Shown: positions 36,001 through 46,743 of the stretch, piece after piece | Layout of the letters: each line of letters opens with the position of its first letter | Position numbering within the stretch: the stretch's first letter is position 1 | The notes under the pieces: model-generated | Told to the model about the DNA's origin: nothing | Database searches by the model: none | The model's input: only the letters and a program-made list of their open reading frames with translations | Made by a program: the position numbers and the translations under genes | Origin: Bradysia coprophila | Taxonomy: Eukaryota > Arthropoda > Insecta > Diptera > Sciaridae | Direction of reading: 5' to 3' | NCBI RefSeq assembly: GCF_014529535.1 | Contig: NW_023503313.1 | Span: forward strand, 3,340,800 to 3,404,799 | Length of the DNA: 64,000 nucleotides

Positions 36001-37192
36001 GTAACACAAATTTAGGAAGGAATAATTTTAAATAAGCTCAGCACATGTTAGTCGGTGTGTTCTATTTTAAATCATATCGTGCCATCGTATGCGTCTAACA
36101 ACAGTGGAAATATCATTTTTATTTTGGATGAGAAAATTAAATTTATTGTAATTCTTTATGGTGTAAACAGTTTACACAATTAGCAACAAACATACAAACA
36201 GAGGTGGGTACCAACTTCAGAATTTTCTAGAGACACTTCATCGAACATATCTTTGTTCAATATGAGTCTAACAGTCCTCAACATACAGTAGATAAAATAA
36301 CCATAGACATGCCGATAAAAAGTAATAATAATTGAAGTAATGCTGCTTAAACACGTGCATTAGATATTTATTCACATTCAATCTCAATATTTAAAATCAA
36401 GCCCAATACACATAAAAAAGTGTGAAGCACTGTGTCTTCTTGCGAAAGCAAAACGTATAACATGCATATGGAACGTCGTCACAACCTCACGCGACTCAAA
36501 TGTGCTCGATTTAATATTATGAGTCACGTGGCTGAAAATGCTGAAGCGATTTTTTTTTTCGTGTGGAATATTTCGTATTATGCTGATTCTAATTTTGATG
36601 AGTATAGTTGGGATATGGCGTTTTCACAGGTATAACTGAAGACAACAGTAAAAATAAGTCTGAATAGAGACCGACAACTCATTTTGCATTAAAAATGAAC
36701 TAGACTTCAGACGGTGTTTCTGCTCTTAAATGAATCATAGATCAGTGAGAAGATCGTTTTGAATATTAGTATTTTACATGACTAGGGATAAATAGATGTA
36801 AAGTAGAATTTTCGTGTGAATTTTGATGATACCATGCACGGGTGTGACACTATTCATGCTATTCACATTATTTTATAAACCCAGGCGAAACCGAGGTCAA
36901 TAAACACATGAAAACGAGACTTTTCACTTTTATCCCGAGTTATGTAATGGATTTTACATGCTGAGGGCGTCGAAAGACGTGCTTTAGACATGAAACTTCA
37001 ACTTTTCGAAATTTTTACATCGTTTGATCTAGTACTTATATAACCGATTTGATGTCCTTACAATGAATATCTAGAAAGATTAGTTGCCTCTGACTTCACT
37101 TCTCAGCTGTAGACACCTTTGCTAAAATTGAATTCGATAAATTCATTCTTGAATCCGCTACGGTGATATCGGTCAGAGAAATCACTTCAGAA
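33082..37192. other. Spacer with MITE and unidentified open frames
   Basis: AT-rich spacer. A CACGGCAG-ended MITE lies at 33794-33995. About 34890-35440 is a less AT-rich patch with open frames on both strands (95 aa +, 72 aa -), perhaps a decayed coding or transposon fragment; no motif identifies it. About 36800-37000 has degenerate inverted-repeat sequence like that at 12480-12800. Confidence 0.45.
33794..33995. mobile_element. Short MITE with CACGGCAGA termini (copy 2)
   Basis: A 202-bp element starting cacggcagaataaa and ending with the inverse ctctgccgtg. Its interior matches copy 1 (16977-17163) in reverse orientation, including the gaaacgtcc / aagggg and gaacactggcataaat stretches. 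The flanks show no clear target duplication, so it is probably the older insertion. Confidence 0.75.
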
Positions 37193-38303
37193 ATGAGTTC
37201 AGTCTTAAAATTGTGTGGAGTGTTAGTTATTTTTGCATTTGCAGTCTTAGCAAATCCGATAACTACAACGTAAGTAACGACCAACAGATTTTTTTTTTTG
37301 AAAACTTCAAATAACTTAAGATTTTTACAATTGTTGAAGTGTTGTGTTTGTCATATTTTTGGCCGAGACACTCTTTAAATCATTTTTTAACTGGAAGCCG
37401 TGATCGCTCATTTTGTACAATTGTAAGAAAAAATGTAGAAGAAGACACCATACATCTACATTTTTGTACATTTACACAAAAATGAGCCATTACTTCATGG
37501 TAAGAAATAGATTTGAAGAATGTCTCGGTCAAAAATATGTCACTAAGTTGGTCTTTCGAATCATTTTCTAGCGAACGAACGCTTTCAAAAACTGAAGAAA
37601 AAATTGACGAATTCAATATCGACGTACCCTTGAACGACCAAGCCGCAAAAGATGAGGAAAAAATGACCTCAGACCCATCTGCATTAGACGCATCAACGGC
37701 TGACCCATCGGCATCAGAGCCGTCAGCAACACCGTCAGCAACAGATCCATCAATGTCAGACTCATCATCAGCACCGGACACCTCGACTTCAGGCCCATCA
37801 GCAACAGACACATCACCATCGGATCAACCAACGTCAGACACATCAACATCAGATGAGACTCCACCAGATGTATCTAGTGACATATCAACACAAAATACTC
37901 CAATGCTGGACGCAGAAATGGATCCAACAGTGAAAACAGTAACAACGAAAACCTCAGCAAACCAAAATCGAGTCAAAAAACCAGAAAAATCTACAGCACA
38001 CCGAGTAAGTGATTGATTGATTTTAGAGTGGTATAAATTGTGCTTACGACTTTGTACAATTCAACAACGATATCAAACGACGCAGATGCTAGAACTAATG
38101 CTGAAATTATTTCTTTGAAATAGCATACCTTCAATGATGATGATGGTGATGATGATACAACTACAGAATTACCTGCGACGACCACTGCTGCGGAACCTGC
38201 GACTACCACTGCTCCAAACGGTTCAAGCTTAATTTCACCGAACAGAATGAGTATTGCAGCGCTTATTGTTACGTTTATGATTAAGATGTTTGTCACTTAC
38301 TAA
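37193..38303 (+). CDS. Mucin-like, possibly GPI-anchored surface or secreted protein (3 exons)
   Basis: The exons are 37193-37269, 37572-38004 and 38124-38303. Phases agree and the product is 229 aa. Residues 1-20 form a clear signal peptide (MSSVLKLCGVLVIFAFAVLA). The middle is a low-complexity S/T/P/A/D repeat (TSDPSA, TSTSDP type), which suits heavy O-glycosylation. Next come an Asp-rich stretch (NDDDGDDD) and TT(T)AAEPATTTAP repeats. The last 20 residues (MSIAALIVTFMIKMFVTY) are hydrophobic, preceded by NGSS, as expected for a GPI-attachment signal. It has no cysteine-rich or enzymatic domain, so a structural or protective surface role is inferred only. The donor sites gtaagt are strong. 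The antisense ORFs are shadows. Confidence 0.8.
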
Positions 38304-39323
38304 CTTTTGCCCGAAATTCAAAATTTTTCGTCAGTATTTTGCGTTCTGATCGGTCCACGGACTATGTAATTTTGGCACGGTAATAATAACAGATTGAAAC
38401 ATTATGCTACCATCATTTGTTGTTTTAAGCCCATAATAGTTTGTCACATTTGGTGACGTAGTATTTTGCATATGGGGGTCTCTCAACTGCTAAATTTATG
38501 CTTATAAGAAATTTACACCGATGGCAGAAGTGATAATTGAAACAATTTACTCGAAGACCTATTACAATTAATTGGGTCCATGGTCTGGTCAATTCGTAAT
38601 CTTCAGCAATTGTAAATGGAAATGGATGTGAAAACAACACCATCTGAGCATCTGAACAACACTTGCTGCTTTGCAAACCTTTAAATATTCGTCCGCTTTG
38701 CCCGAAATGATTTATAGACCCACGCATTTCATCACCAATGAATTTATGAATGTGAAATCTTGAACTACATTTTCCGAGAGACATGCTATACCGATTGTTC
38801 TTCCAATGGAAAAGAAACGAGACAAAAATGTAATTTGTTCGTACCGTGCGGGTCTCTTCACGCTTCACGTTTCTTTTTTCTGCTTTGATCACAAGAACGT
38901 ATCTCAATTTAATACAATTAGTCAAATCGAAATAAAAATGCAGTTAAGCCATTTATATGAAGTGACAAGCATAACAAATGGAAGAATCAGTCATGCAATT
39001 GTTGTTATTTACAGAAAAGGTACAATTTTTCATCAGTGCTTGCTCTCTCATGTTATACCGACGAAATACGCTTAAGTAAATCAAGTAATTTTCACAATTA
39101 GTCTGGCAACTGATTCAAATTTATGTGTAATGTAACACGATAACAAAATGGTACGCCAACCAATGCAGCCATCCATTTACAATTTTACACTCGGTTTCGA
39201 ATATTTTTAGTTTGTCATCTTTAACCATCTGTGATTCAAGTTTATGTGTTTTAGTTCGCTCGCACAGTACTGTTGTGAAGACAAGTTTTCTGAAGTGTAC
39301 CTTGGAATATATTCACCCACGAT
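38304..39323. other. Spacer between the mucin-like gene and the secreted-protein gene
   Basis: About 1 kb without a recognised gene. It should include the 3' UTR of the mucin-like gene and the promoter of the next gene. The ORFs on both strands at 38425-39075 show no signal peptide or domain. Confidence 0.4.
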
Positions 39324-42300
39324 ATGAATTGCAAAACGGTCATTTTCTTAGCTTGTTTCCAATGCCTGTGCTTAGTTCAACCGAAAGAAGCTTTATTTGT
39401 GAACCGAAAAAGTTTAAGTGAAAATATCCAGGATGGACTTGTGTTCGCTGGAAAAATATTTGGTGAGATACAGTGGATCTTTTTAAAGGCCATAGGATTC
39501 CGTGGAGTTCTTAACGTTATGGAATATAAAATGGCATGCTGGGAACATAACTGGCTCATATGTTAATATTTAATGTTCATCTTAGGCTTCTTGCTATCAT
39601 GGTTTAAAATCGGGCAGCGATCACGTTTCACATTTATCGTGAAATTTTGTGAATTCGTTCTCTCGACATAAGTGCCGAGACATGCACCTCTGGTATTTTC
39701 ACGTGCAACACAAATTGCAAAAATTCTAAAGAGTATTACAGGACATGTGACTTACGTTTCAATCGTTGTGTCGCATTTTTCTTGTGAATTCCCCAAACGT
39801 GTCGATCACAAAAGAGTTTCGAATTCCGATATATACAAAAAATAGAGTGAAAGATAAGCACAAATCTCTTTGAACAGTAAAATGTTTCTGATAATGTCAC
39901 TCCTATATACCAAGTAATAATAATCAGTTGACGTAATGGAAACTTCACGACCTACCTTCTCGCATTTAATTTCAATTTAATTAAACTTTCTTGTCCTAAA
40001 GATATTGATGGCAAAATTCTATTTGTAAATTCAAATTGATGTCATTCAACCCATCTATAAAAAGTGTCTCGCTACCGTCATACATCCAATCAATTTTTAT
40101 ACCGTTTCCATTTGAAGGTATCGACCATGCATCAGAGATTGCTGATATGGTTGCGAATACATTTTCCAACAAATCAAAACAACATAAATACCAAAATCGG
40201 CAAGATGATCCAGGCGATTACAATAATCACAACACATTGATGATATCCAATATTCTTCAATTAATTGGGTTAGACTCAGCGAAAATTGGAGCGTTAGCAG
40301 TTAATGGCATTATTTTTATAGCGCAAGTGGTAAGAAATGGTATAACCGTTGTTAAATCGTATGTACATCAAAGTTTATTGGATTGGGGTATGATTGGTGA
40401 ATTTATCATTCATCGATTGCACGAAAGCTTAAAGCCGAATAGTACTAGTGTCAGCATTATGAGTCCCAGTTAAATAGCATGTGGTTTTGATGAAACCCCC
40501 TGCGAGCGTAAAACGTGTGTTTTTCGAATATATTTTTAAAAGTGGAGAAATAGTATGTAGCGTACTTGCGGGAAAATGTGCTTACTAACAGGGGGAAGTG
40601 TGTAACCAGAGCCGAAGGCGAGGGATATAATCCCCAGAGTGAGTAAGCGAAGCCCGAGGTAGTTTTAATTATCGTGATACGAGATACCAAATTACTTCCC
40701 TGGTATAGTAATCTACTATTCCCGTTCCCTTACGTAAATAACCTGTTAAGCTTACACTCCAACGAACTGAATAATTTTAATTTTTTCGCTTTGTGTATTT
40801 CAAGCTACTACTAGACATTTCTGGATAAATCGTCACTTTACTAAATTTGGTAGAATTATGTTCGAAAATTAGAAATAGATGTTTAATCTCGCACAAACTT
40901 TATTTAGTTTTTCGCAGGGACTATTTTTGGAAAAACGTTTTTCATATATTTTCTCAATAATAAAATTTGGGAAAAAATCGGAAAACTTGACAAAGTATGG
41001 GATCCCAAAAATAGTGCCCAGTTTTTCCTTAGTGAAATGATATTATGCCAATTAAAACCTAATGCATTACCAAGTATGTCACCAATATTATATTTAGTTG
41101 TATTTAATCGTATATTATGTTACGATTGGATTTTTCATTTTTCTGGAATTAGTTGTAAGAAGAATTTTATTACTCAGGTAAATCTGGCTAACGTTTCCAA
41201 AGCACCGAAAAAAATTCTCCAAGTCTAAAATGTTATCCCGCGACTAGCAGGTAAGCGTTTACATTTTCATTTGTCTGGGCCGAAAACGAAGTTTTTGCAG
41301 AAATTTTCTCGCCCCTGAAAATAAAAAAAAATCGACTCTTTGCATGTAAAGTTGTATATACGTAACCTGTTTCGGACGATTGATTTTACTAACTTTCGTT
41401 TGGGCTACAGTTATTTACGCATGTGTCGTGGAGATTGATTTAGGTAATTTCGCGAGTTGCAGCTTCTCCCTTTGGTCAGACTTCAACGCTGAAGTGCATT
41501 AAATCAATCGTCTGATACAGGTAAGTATGCAATTTTTCCTGCGAAGGGTCGAAAATCTGGGAAAAACATAAAAAATTCCCCTCATTTTCGACCCCGAAGC
41601 ATGAAATATACTATTTCTCCCCACCGACAGTTACTATTCCCGCGACGGTTTGGGATCATTCATAAATTACGTAACGCTTTGTTAGTGCTGCCATCAAAAT
41701 TAAATCCTAAAAAACGGGGTAAACACGCTCTCTGTGAAGTATGTTTAGCACCCATATAGAAAAGTATATTGGTGTGATAGCAGATAGTGTTAACTTCACA
41801 GGCCATATATTTCTCGACATAAGATTTATTTTTGATGACAGCACTGAAATAGCGTTACGCAATTTATGAATGATACATTGCTCTTTCTCCAGTGTCGATA
41901 ACGCTGAATATTTGCGAAAAACACTTCCACATGTAATTCAACAAGTTGAGGAAGAATAATTAAATCGTAAGTCTCTTCCTATATAAGAATGCATTTTGAA
42001 GTACTTTTGGAAGATATTAGCAGTTGATGTCTTGTAAACATTTGAACTTATTTAGCGGGCATGAAATAGGTTTATTTTCATGTCGCTTAAAATGGATGAA
42101 TGTAAATAAAATTGTACTAAACAACAGACAGACGGAAATATAAAACATATTGTGGGCGAATCGAAATAAGTTATGTGAGCAAAGCCGCGATTTATGTAAT
42201 TTTTTTGCGTGACACAAAAACTGTAGAATATTGGTCTAACTTGCGTTGCAAAAAGTTTATTTTTGTAAAAAGAACTTACGTAATAGTTTAGAAATTGTTA

Positions 42301-43561
42301 TTTTGACTGGTCAATGTATTTCAAACCGTCCACACAATGATTTATGTATACTTCAATGCACCCTTTCTCTGATGTAAATAAAAAATTTTGTGTACATTTT
42401 TTGTTAAAGACTGATTGTAAATATGTAACGGAGTTGTAAATTTCTAATAAAAAGATTTTTTTCATACGGAAGTGGTTTTACTGTATTAAAAAATCTACGC
42501 AACGGGAGTTCCCTGCTTAAATTTATATATATATTTCTCACTTAAAAAACGCACTTTAAACCTCGATATAAAGAAGGCTTTGCAATTCGCGTATAAACAG
42601 CATAGTATGTTACGTCACTGTTTGTAAATATTTGTTTAGGCAAATGTGTAAGGTTTGCGGAACGAGCCGAAGGAGACGTACCACATTTTACATGTTTGTG
42701 GACGGTAAGTGCATTTTACCTGTCACAAGCAGTGATGTAAAGTGCACTTTACCGATAAAAATTTTATATTGCGCATCGAACCAAAAATGTAAACCTATCA
42801 CAGTTAGAATTTTAGATCTTCATTTTATCTAAATATTTTCAAGATATTGATTTGAAATCTTTTACTCCATTAGCATGCTTTTACGTATTATATTATAAGA
42901 CATCGTTAGATTAGATTATCATTAGCTTGTCGTGTATTCCTGAAGTCCTGCTACTGTATTCAATAAAACGCAATTATGGTGTTCATATAAGTTCAAATAA
43001 ACTTAAGATTGGTGAAAAGTCCTTCCATACCTAACAGTAATTGTCAATTCCGATTCGTTTTTTGCAACAGTAAAACAAAATAAAAAGCAAATATTTTTCA
43101 AACTTTAGATCGGCCGATCGTTAGTTGCGTCATTCACAGACAAATTTACTGCTAAAGAAGACACCACCGAGTCACCACCACCTTCAGCGCGTAAATTAAG
43201 CGACGGATCACCACTCGATTGGTTTCTTCAAATTAAATCGCCCATTCTAACCAATACGATGAACGAGTTGCGAAACTCTAGCCTTCCGGAAAGGCTGGTG
43301 GATATGTTTGAAGAGAAAGATGGCAATACAGATTGCATTAAATTGCTTGTATGCAAAATGTCCCCGCTTATATGGGGCATGCAGAGAGCATGTAACGCTA
43401 CTATAGAACCGGAAGAACAAACGGATGAAATTGATGTTGGGATTAATGGTAAAGGATTGAATAGTTTCTATAAATATTTGCCGGATATGCAAGAGTTTTC
43501 TACGCACGGTGATGCGTGTGAGTCTAGGTACGATGGGTGTAAAGTTGCGCCGCCCTATTGA
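39324..43561 (+). CDS. Secreted cysteine-containing insect protein of unknown function (3 exons)
   Basis: The exons are 39324-39462, 40118-40329 and 43109-43561, in phase, giving 267 aa. The N-terminal segment MNCKTVIFLACFQCLCLVQP is a signal peptide. The mature protein has a GKIFGIDHASEIADMVA segment, a hydrophobic stretch ISNILQLIGLDSAKIGALAVN, then SPLDWFL and a C-terminal cysteine module (TDCIKLLVCKM ... CNAT ... GDACESRYDGCK). It resembles uncharacterised insect secreted proteins that carry a CxxLLxCK...C...C C-terminal pattern, but I cannot name the family. The chosen junctions restore one continuous frame. The second intron (2779 nt) holds several MITE-like repeats. An AATAAA lies at 43780. 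Function is unknown; extracellular location is inferred from the signal peptide. Confidence 0.8.
40915..41021. mobile_element. Short hairpin MITE with CAGGGACTATTTTT end (copy 1)
   Basis: It starts cagggactatttttggaaaa and ends with the inverse (ccaaaaatagtgccc), with an AT-rich interior of aaatttgggaaaa runs. It matches the element at 59888-60064 in its termini and interior style. The CAG-type termini suggest a hAT-derived MITE. No clear duplication is visible. Confidence 0.6.
41652..41877. mobile_element. MITE-like element with GGATCATTCATAAATTACG ends
   Basis: The left end gggatcattcataaattacgtaacgc and the right end gcgttacgcaatttatgaatgatac are inverted copies with few mismatches, separated by about 175 bp that itself has inverted blocks (gtgctgtcatcaaaa-type). 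No ORF is present, so it is a non-autonomous transposon. Confidence 0.65.
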
Positions 43562-45583
43562 CTAGGGAAATTGACACTTAATCGCCAATTTCCACGGAAA
43601 TTTGTGTCTGTTCACTTACAAGCAAATTAACTTTTCCTTTTTTGTCTGCAAATTTTTATTTTCAGTTATGCGATTACTACACGCGCATTCGTCTCGTTTG
43701 ACGAACGCCTCACATAACAAAACAAAAACTTGCAACTCTATAATTTCTATTAATGCAAAATTGTTCCAAAAGTTCGAAAAATAAATGCAAAAATGTAACT
43801 GATATTTTACTCTAGTTATCCATAATAGTACATTAAGGTACCGGTGAAAATGCCGAGAATTAATACTCTTCTGTATGTTGCACAAACACGAGTGTAACGA
43901 GTGTACGTGTAATTGTAATATACAGAAGAGTATTAGTGCGTGGTATATTCACTGGTACCTTATAATGTTTTATTGTATTGCGGAAACGATCAACTTATCG
44001 ATATATTAATGTAGGATATATTTACCTAGATAAATAATAATGACGTCATATCAATGGAATAATTGAGAGAAATAATGTTTGGTTTATTACTCCGAAAAAC
44101 AGTGTTTAATGTCGATATATTGACCGCAATGCAATAAATGAAGATATAGTTATAGTATACAACTACACCGTTTCAGATGAACGTGCATTAGACAACGACC
44201 AACAGTTGATAGGTATAACTTTATGAGTGTGTTTTGCGTGAAAATATCATTAAAATTTTGTGCTCCTAACCTCGCTCCTGACAGACAACTGTGTATAGAG
44301 AACGGAGAGAGTGATTGAGCGAAGTTAGAGGGCAACATCAAACATTGCCCTCAAATCTGTATAAAAGAAATATTTTTCAAATGTTAACACTGCATCATTC
44401 TACATAAAGGTTCTTAAACATTAACTGAATGCAACGATGAAAACTACCGTTGTCTCCCTTGGAACAGATACTCACATCGTTCGGGCTACAACTTGCGAAA
44501 TTTGTTCAAATTTACCGTCCATTACAGATACGTAAATAACTATATCATGTGTGCGGTGTGATCAACCTTATTTTCTTCCCTCAATTTTCCATGATAAAAT
44601 TGTGTTATGTGTTCATGAAAAACGTTGGGTTTCTCTGGGAGAAACAGTAAATTTCAACTCGAATGAAATTGCGACCCTCGGACTCGCTCTGGCCACAAAA
44701 ATCAAACTATTCTAGAGTGAATACTGGGATGTGTTATCACCCAGTCGTTTAGTTGGCTTCATATTCATATACACTTCTCTATGTAGGCGTAGGCATGCTT
44801 CTCTCATTACAAGAAAGAAAAAATGAAAACACGTATATAAGACGAGTAGCTGAAGTTGAAACGAAAAAGTAAAACCCGAATGTTGGTACAGTGTAATTGG
44901 TAAGAAATTAGAAACTATCACAGCAGAGGAATTGTAAGATCCAACAATTAAATCAATTTCATACTCATACCATGTCGATGTTACCATTCATACTTACGTA
45001 CGGAACGTATCGTCAAAGTATTTGAAATGATCCACTAAGGGTGGGCATTACCTTCAGTGTTGTTTATACGGAATTTTTCTCGTAAATTAGGCCCTCAGCA
45101 TGAAAAGTTGTATACGCATCTGTTGTGGACGGTTTATTTTAGGCATTTTCGCTTGTCGCACTCACTTACCGTCCACAACAGATACGTAAATAACTATTGC
45201 CAAAGCGTAGAAGTAAGAACCATTTTTCGTAAAATTGCGCGAAAAAAAACTTAGCAATGAATCGTTTCATGTGTTCGTCAAAAGGTGACACCACATAGAA
45301 TCTGACAGTTCTGAAGATGGATTCTGACCATTTTGACATTTGCGTGTGAAATTCAATACTTTATTGAATTCTTTTTTGTCGTGAAAATTAGCAGTTCGAA
45401 GACAATTTGATAAATTAAAAACCACATTCCCAGGTGAGTGGATACAATCAATGTCATACGTTGCTTAGTTCAAGTCAATTTACAATCTGGACAAGCAAAA
45501 TTGCGAAAATTATTGGCATTATGTAACATGTGAGTGATACCTGTTAATGTTTTTTCTCTCTCCACATTTTCGCACTAGACAAA
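43562..45583. other. Spacer before the holocytochrome c synthase gene
   Basis: It holds the 3' UTR of the secreted-protein gene, a hairpin element (43834-43962) and a second inverted segment at about 45100-45200 around cgtccacaacagat(a)cg. Just before 45584, a cgcactag acceptor at about 45578 suggests a non-coding first exon for the next gene. No gene was recognised. Confidence 0.5.
43834..43962. repeat. Hairpin element with AAGGTACC ends
   Basis: The left arm ttaaggtaccggtgaaaatgcc...attaatactcttctgtat is inverted in the right arm, which ends ggtaccttataa, with about 45 bp in each arm. It is a short non-autonomous insertion or a structural palindrome. Confidence 0.7.
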
Positions 45584-46743
45584 ATGGGAAACACAGTAAC
45601 GGCAGCCGAAGCTGTAGCCGGTAATTTGATACATCCAGTGGGAACTGAGAAAGGCGTTCAACACCATCACCACCAAGGTAACTACAAGGAAGGCGTTCCT
45701 CCACCGGAATGCCCAATGCACCAGAAAGTACAACCACCACCGACGAGCGGCGGCGAGTGTCCAGTAGGGTATGGAAACAATGACATCAATCCACTGAACA
45801 TGGTTAGTGTGCTGAACTGTCCAGTCGATATTCGATTTGATATTTTTGACCTGCTGAACGAAAATTTCCATTTCGATAGATGCCAGCACCGAATCAACAG
45901 CCTGCGCCAGATCAACCCTTCTCATTACCCACAGAACGTCAAATTTCAAATATACCAAAGGTCACACCAGATGGTTCAACTGAATTCTGGGTATATCCCA
46001 GCCAACAAATGTTTTGGAATGCCATGCTCCGGAAAGGTACGGTTCGCTGATTTGAGCAGGTCTATAGTCCGCCCGGAGGACATAAAAATTTGATTTTCGT
46101 ACTTAAACGCACTCATTTTCATATTATTTTGACATAAAATGTGAGTGCGTTTAAGACGAATTCGCCGATCGGCCATACCTGTTCTAGAATTTCATTGGAT
46201 TTGAGAACGTAACGTGATTTGTCAATGTGAATTCGTTTTGTTAGGATGGCAATGGAAGAAAGACGACTTGAAACAGAACGACATGGATAATATAATCAAA
46301 ATACACAACGCCAACAATGAACAAGCTTGGCAAGAGGTTCTGAAATGGGAAGCTTTGCACGCAAGAGAATGTGGCCATCCGAAATTGAAGAGTTTCGGCG
46401 GAAAGGCAACACAATACAGTCCTAGGGCGAGGATACGAAGCTGGATGGGGTTTGTAGACCGGAATACTTTTTGTCCATGAACAATTTAGCATTTGAAATC
46501 GTTTCTAGTTACGAACTGCCATTTGACCGTCATGATTGGATCGTTGATCGATGTGGGAAAGACGTTCGTTATGTAATTGATTATTATGATGGCGGTATGC
46601 CTGATAATAATTTCAAATTTGCCATTTTGGACGTGCGACCCGCTTTCGATTCGTTCGAAAATGTGTGGGATCGAATGAAGGTCGTTTATATGCGATACAA
46701 GTACGCCAATGACGAGAAAGCGTCCAAAGAGGATATCAGTTAA
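45584..46743 (+). CDS. Holocytochrome c-type synthase / cytochrome c haem lyase (4 exons)
   Basis: The exons are 45584-45802, 45880-46036, 46245-46449 and 46509-46743, all in phase, giving 271 aa, close to the human enzyme (about 268). Two CP-type haem regulatory motifs, ECPMHQ (43-46 region) and ECPVGY (59-60 region), lie in the N-terminal part. The core has [65 protein letters not shown] and a FAILDVRPA segment near the end. His146 aligns with the haem-ligating His154 of human HCCS. The enzyme covalently attaches haem to apocytochrome c in the mitochondrial intermembrane space. The last intron is 59 nt and opens with GTTTGT, a weak donor, but the reading frame requires it. The gene is the orthologue of fly Cchl; I leave the symbol empty as species naming is unknown. 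Confidence 0.95.

Larger units (their letters stand above)
40330..43108 (+). other. Repeat-filled intron 2 of the secreted-protein gene
   Basis: It runs from a gtaaga donor to a tttag acceptor. It contains a CAGGGACTATTTTT-ended hairpin (40915-41021), inverted segments at about 41270-41640 with gtaaat / gtacgt boxes, an element with ACGTAACGC ends (41652-41877) and a TTTAC hairpin at about 42700-42750. I found no other coding exon. Confidence 0.65.

Noticed and set aside
37380-37864. D/G/S/V-rich antisense ORFs (ADGSDADGS)
   Set aside because: They are the complement of the S/T/P repeat of the mucin-like gene.
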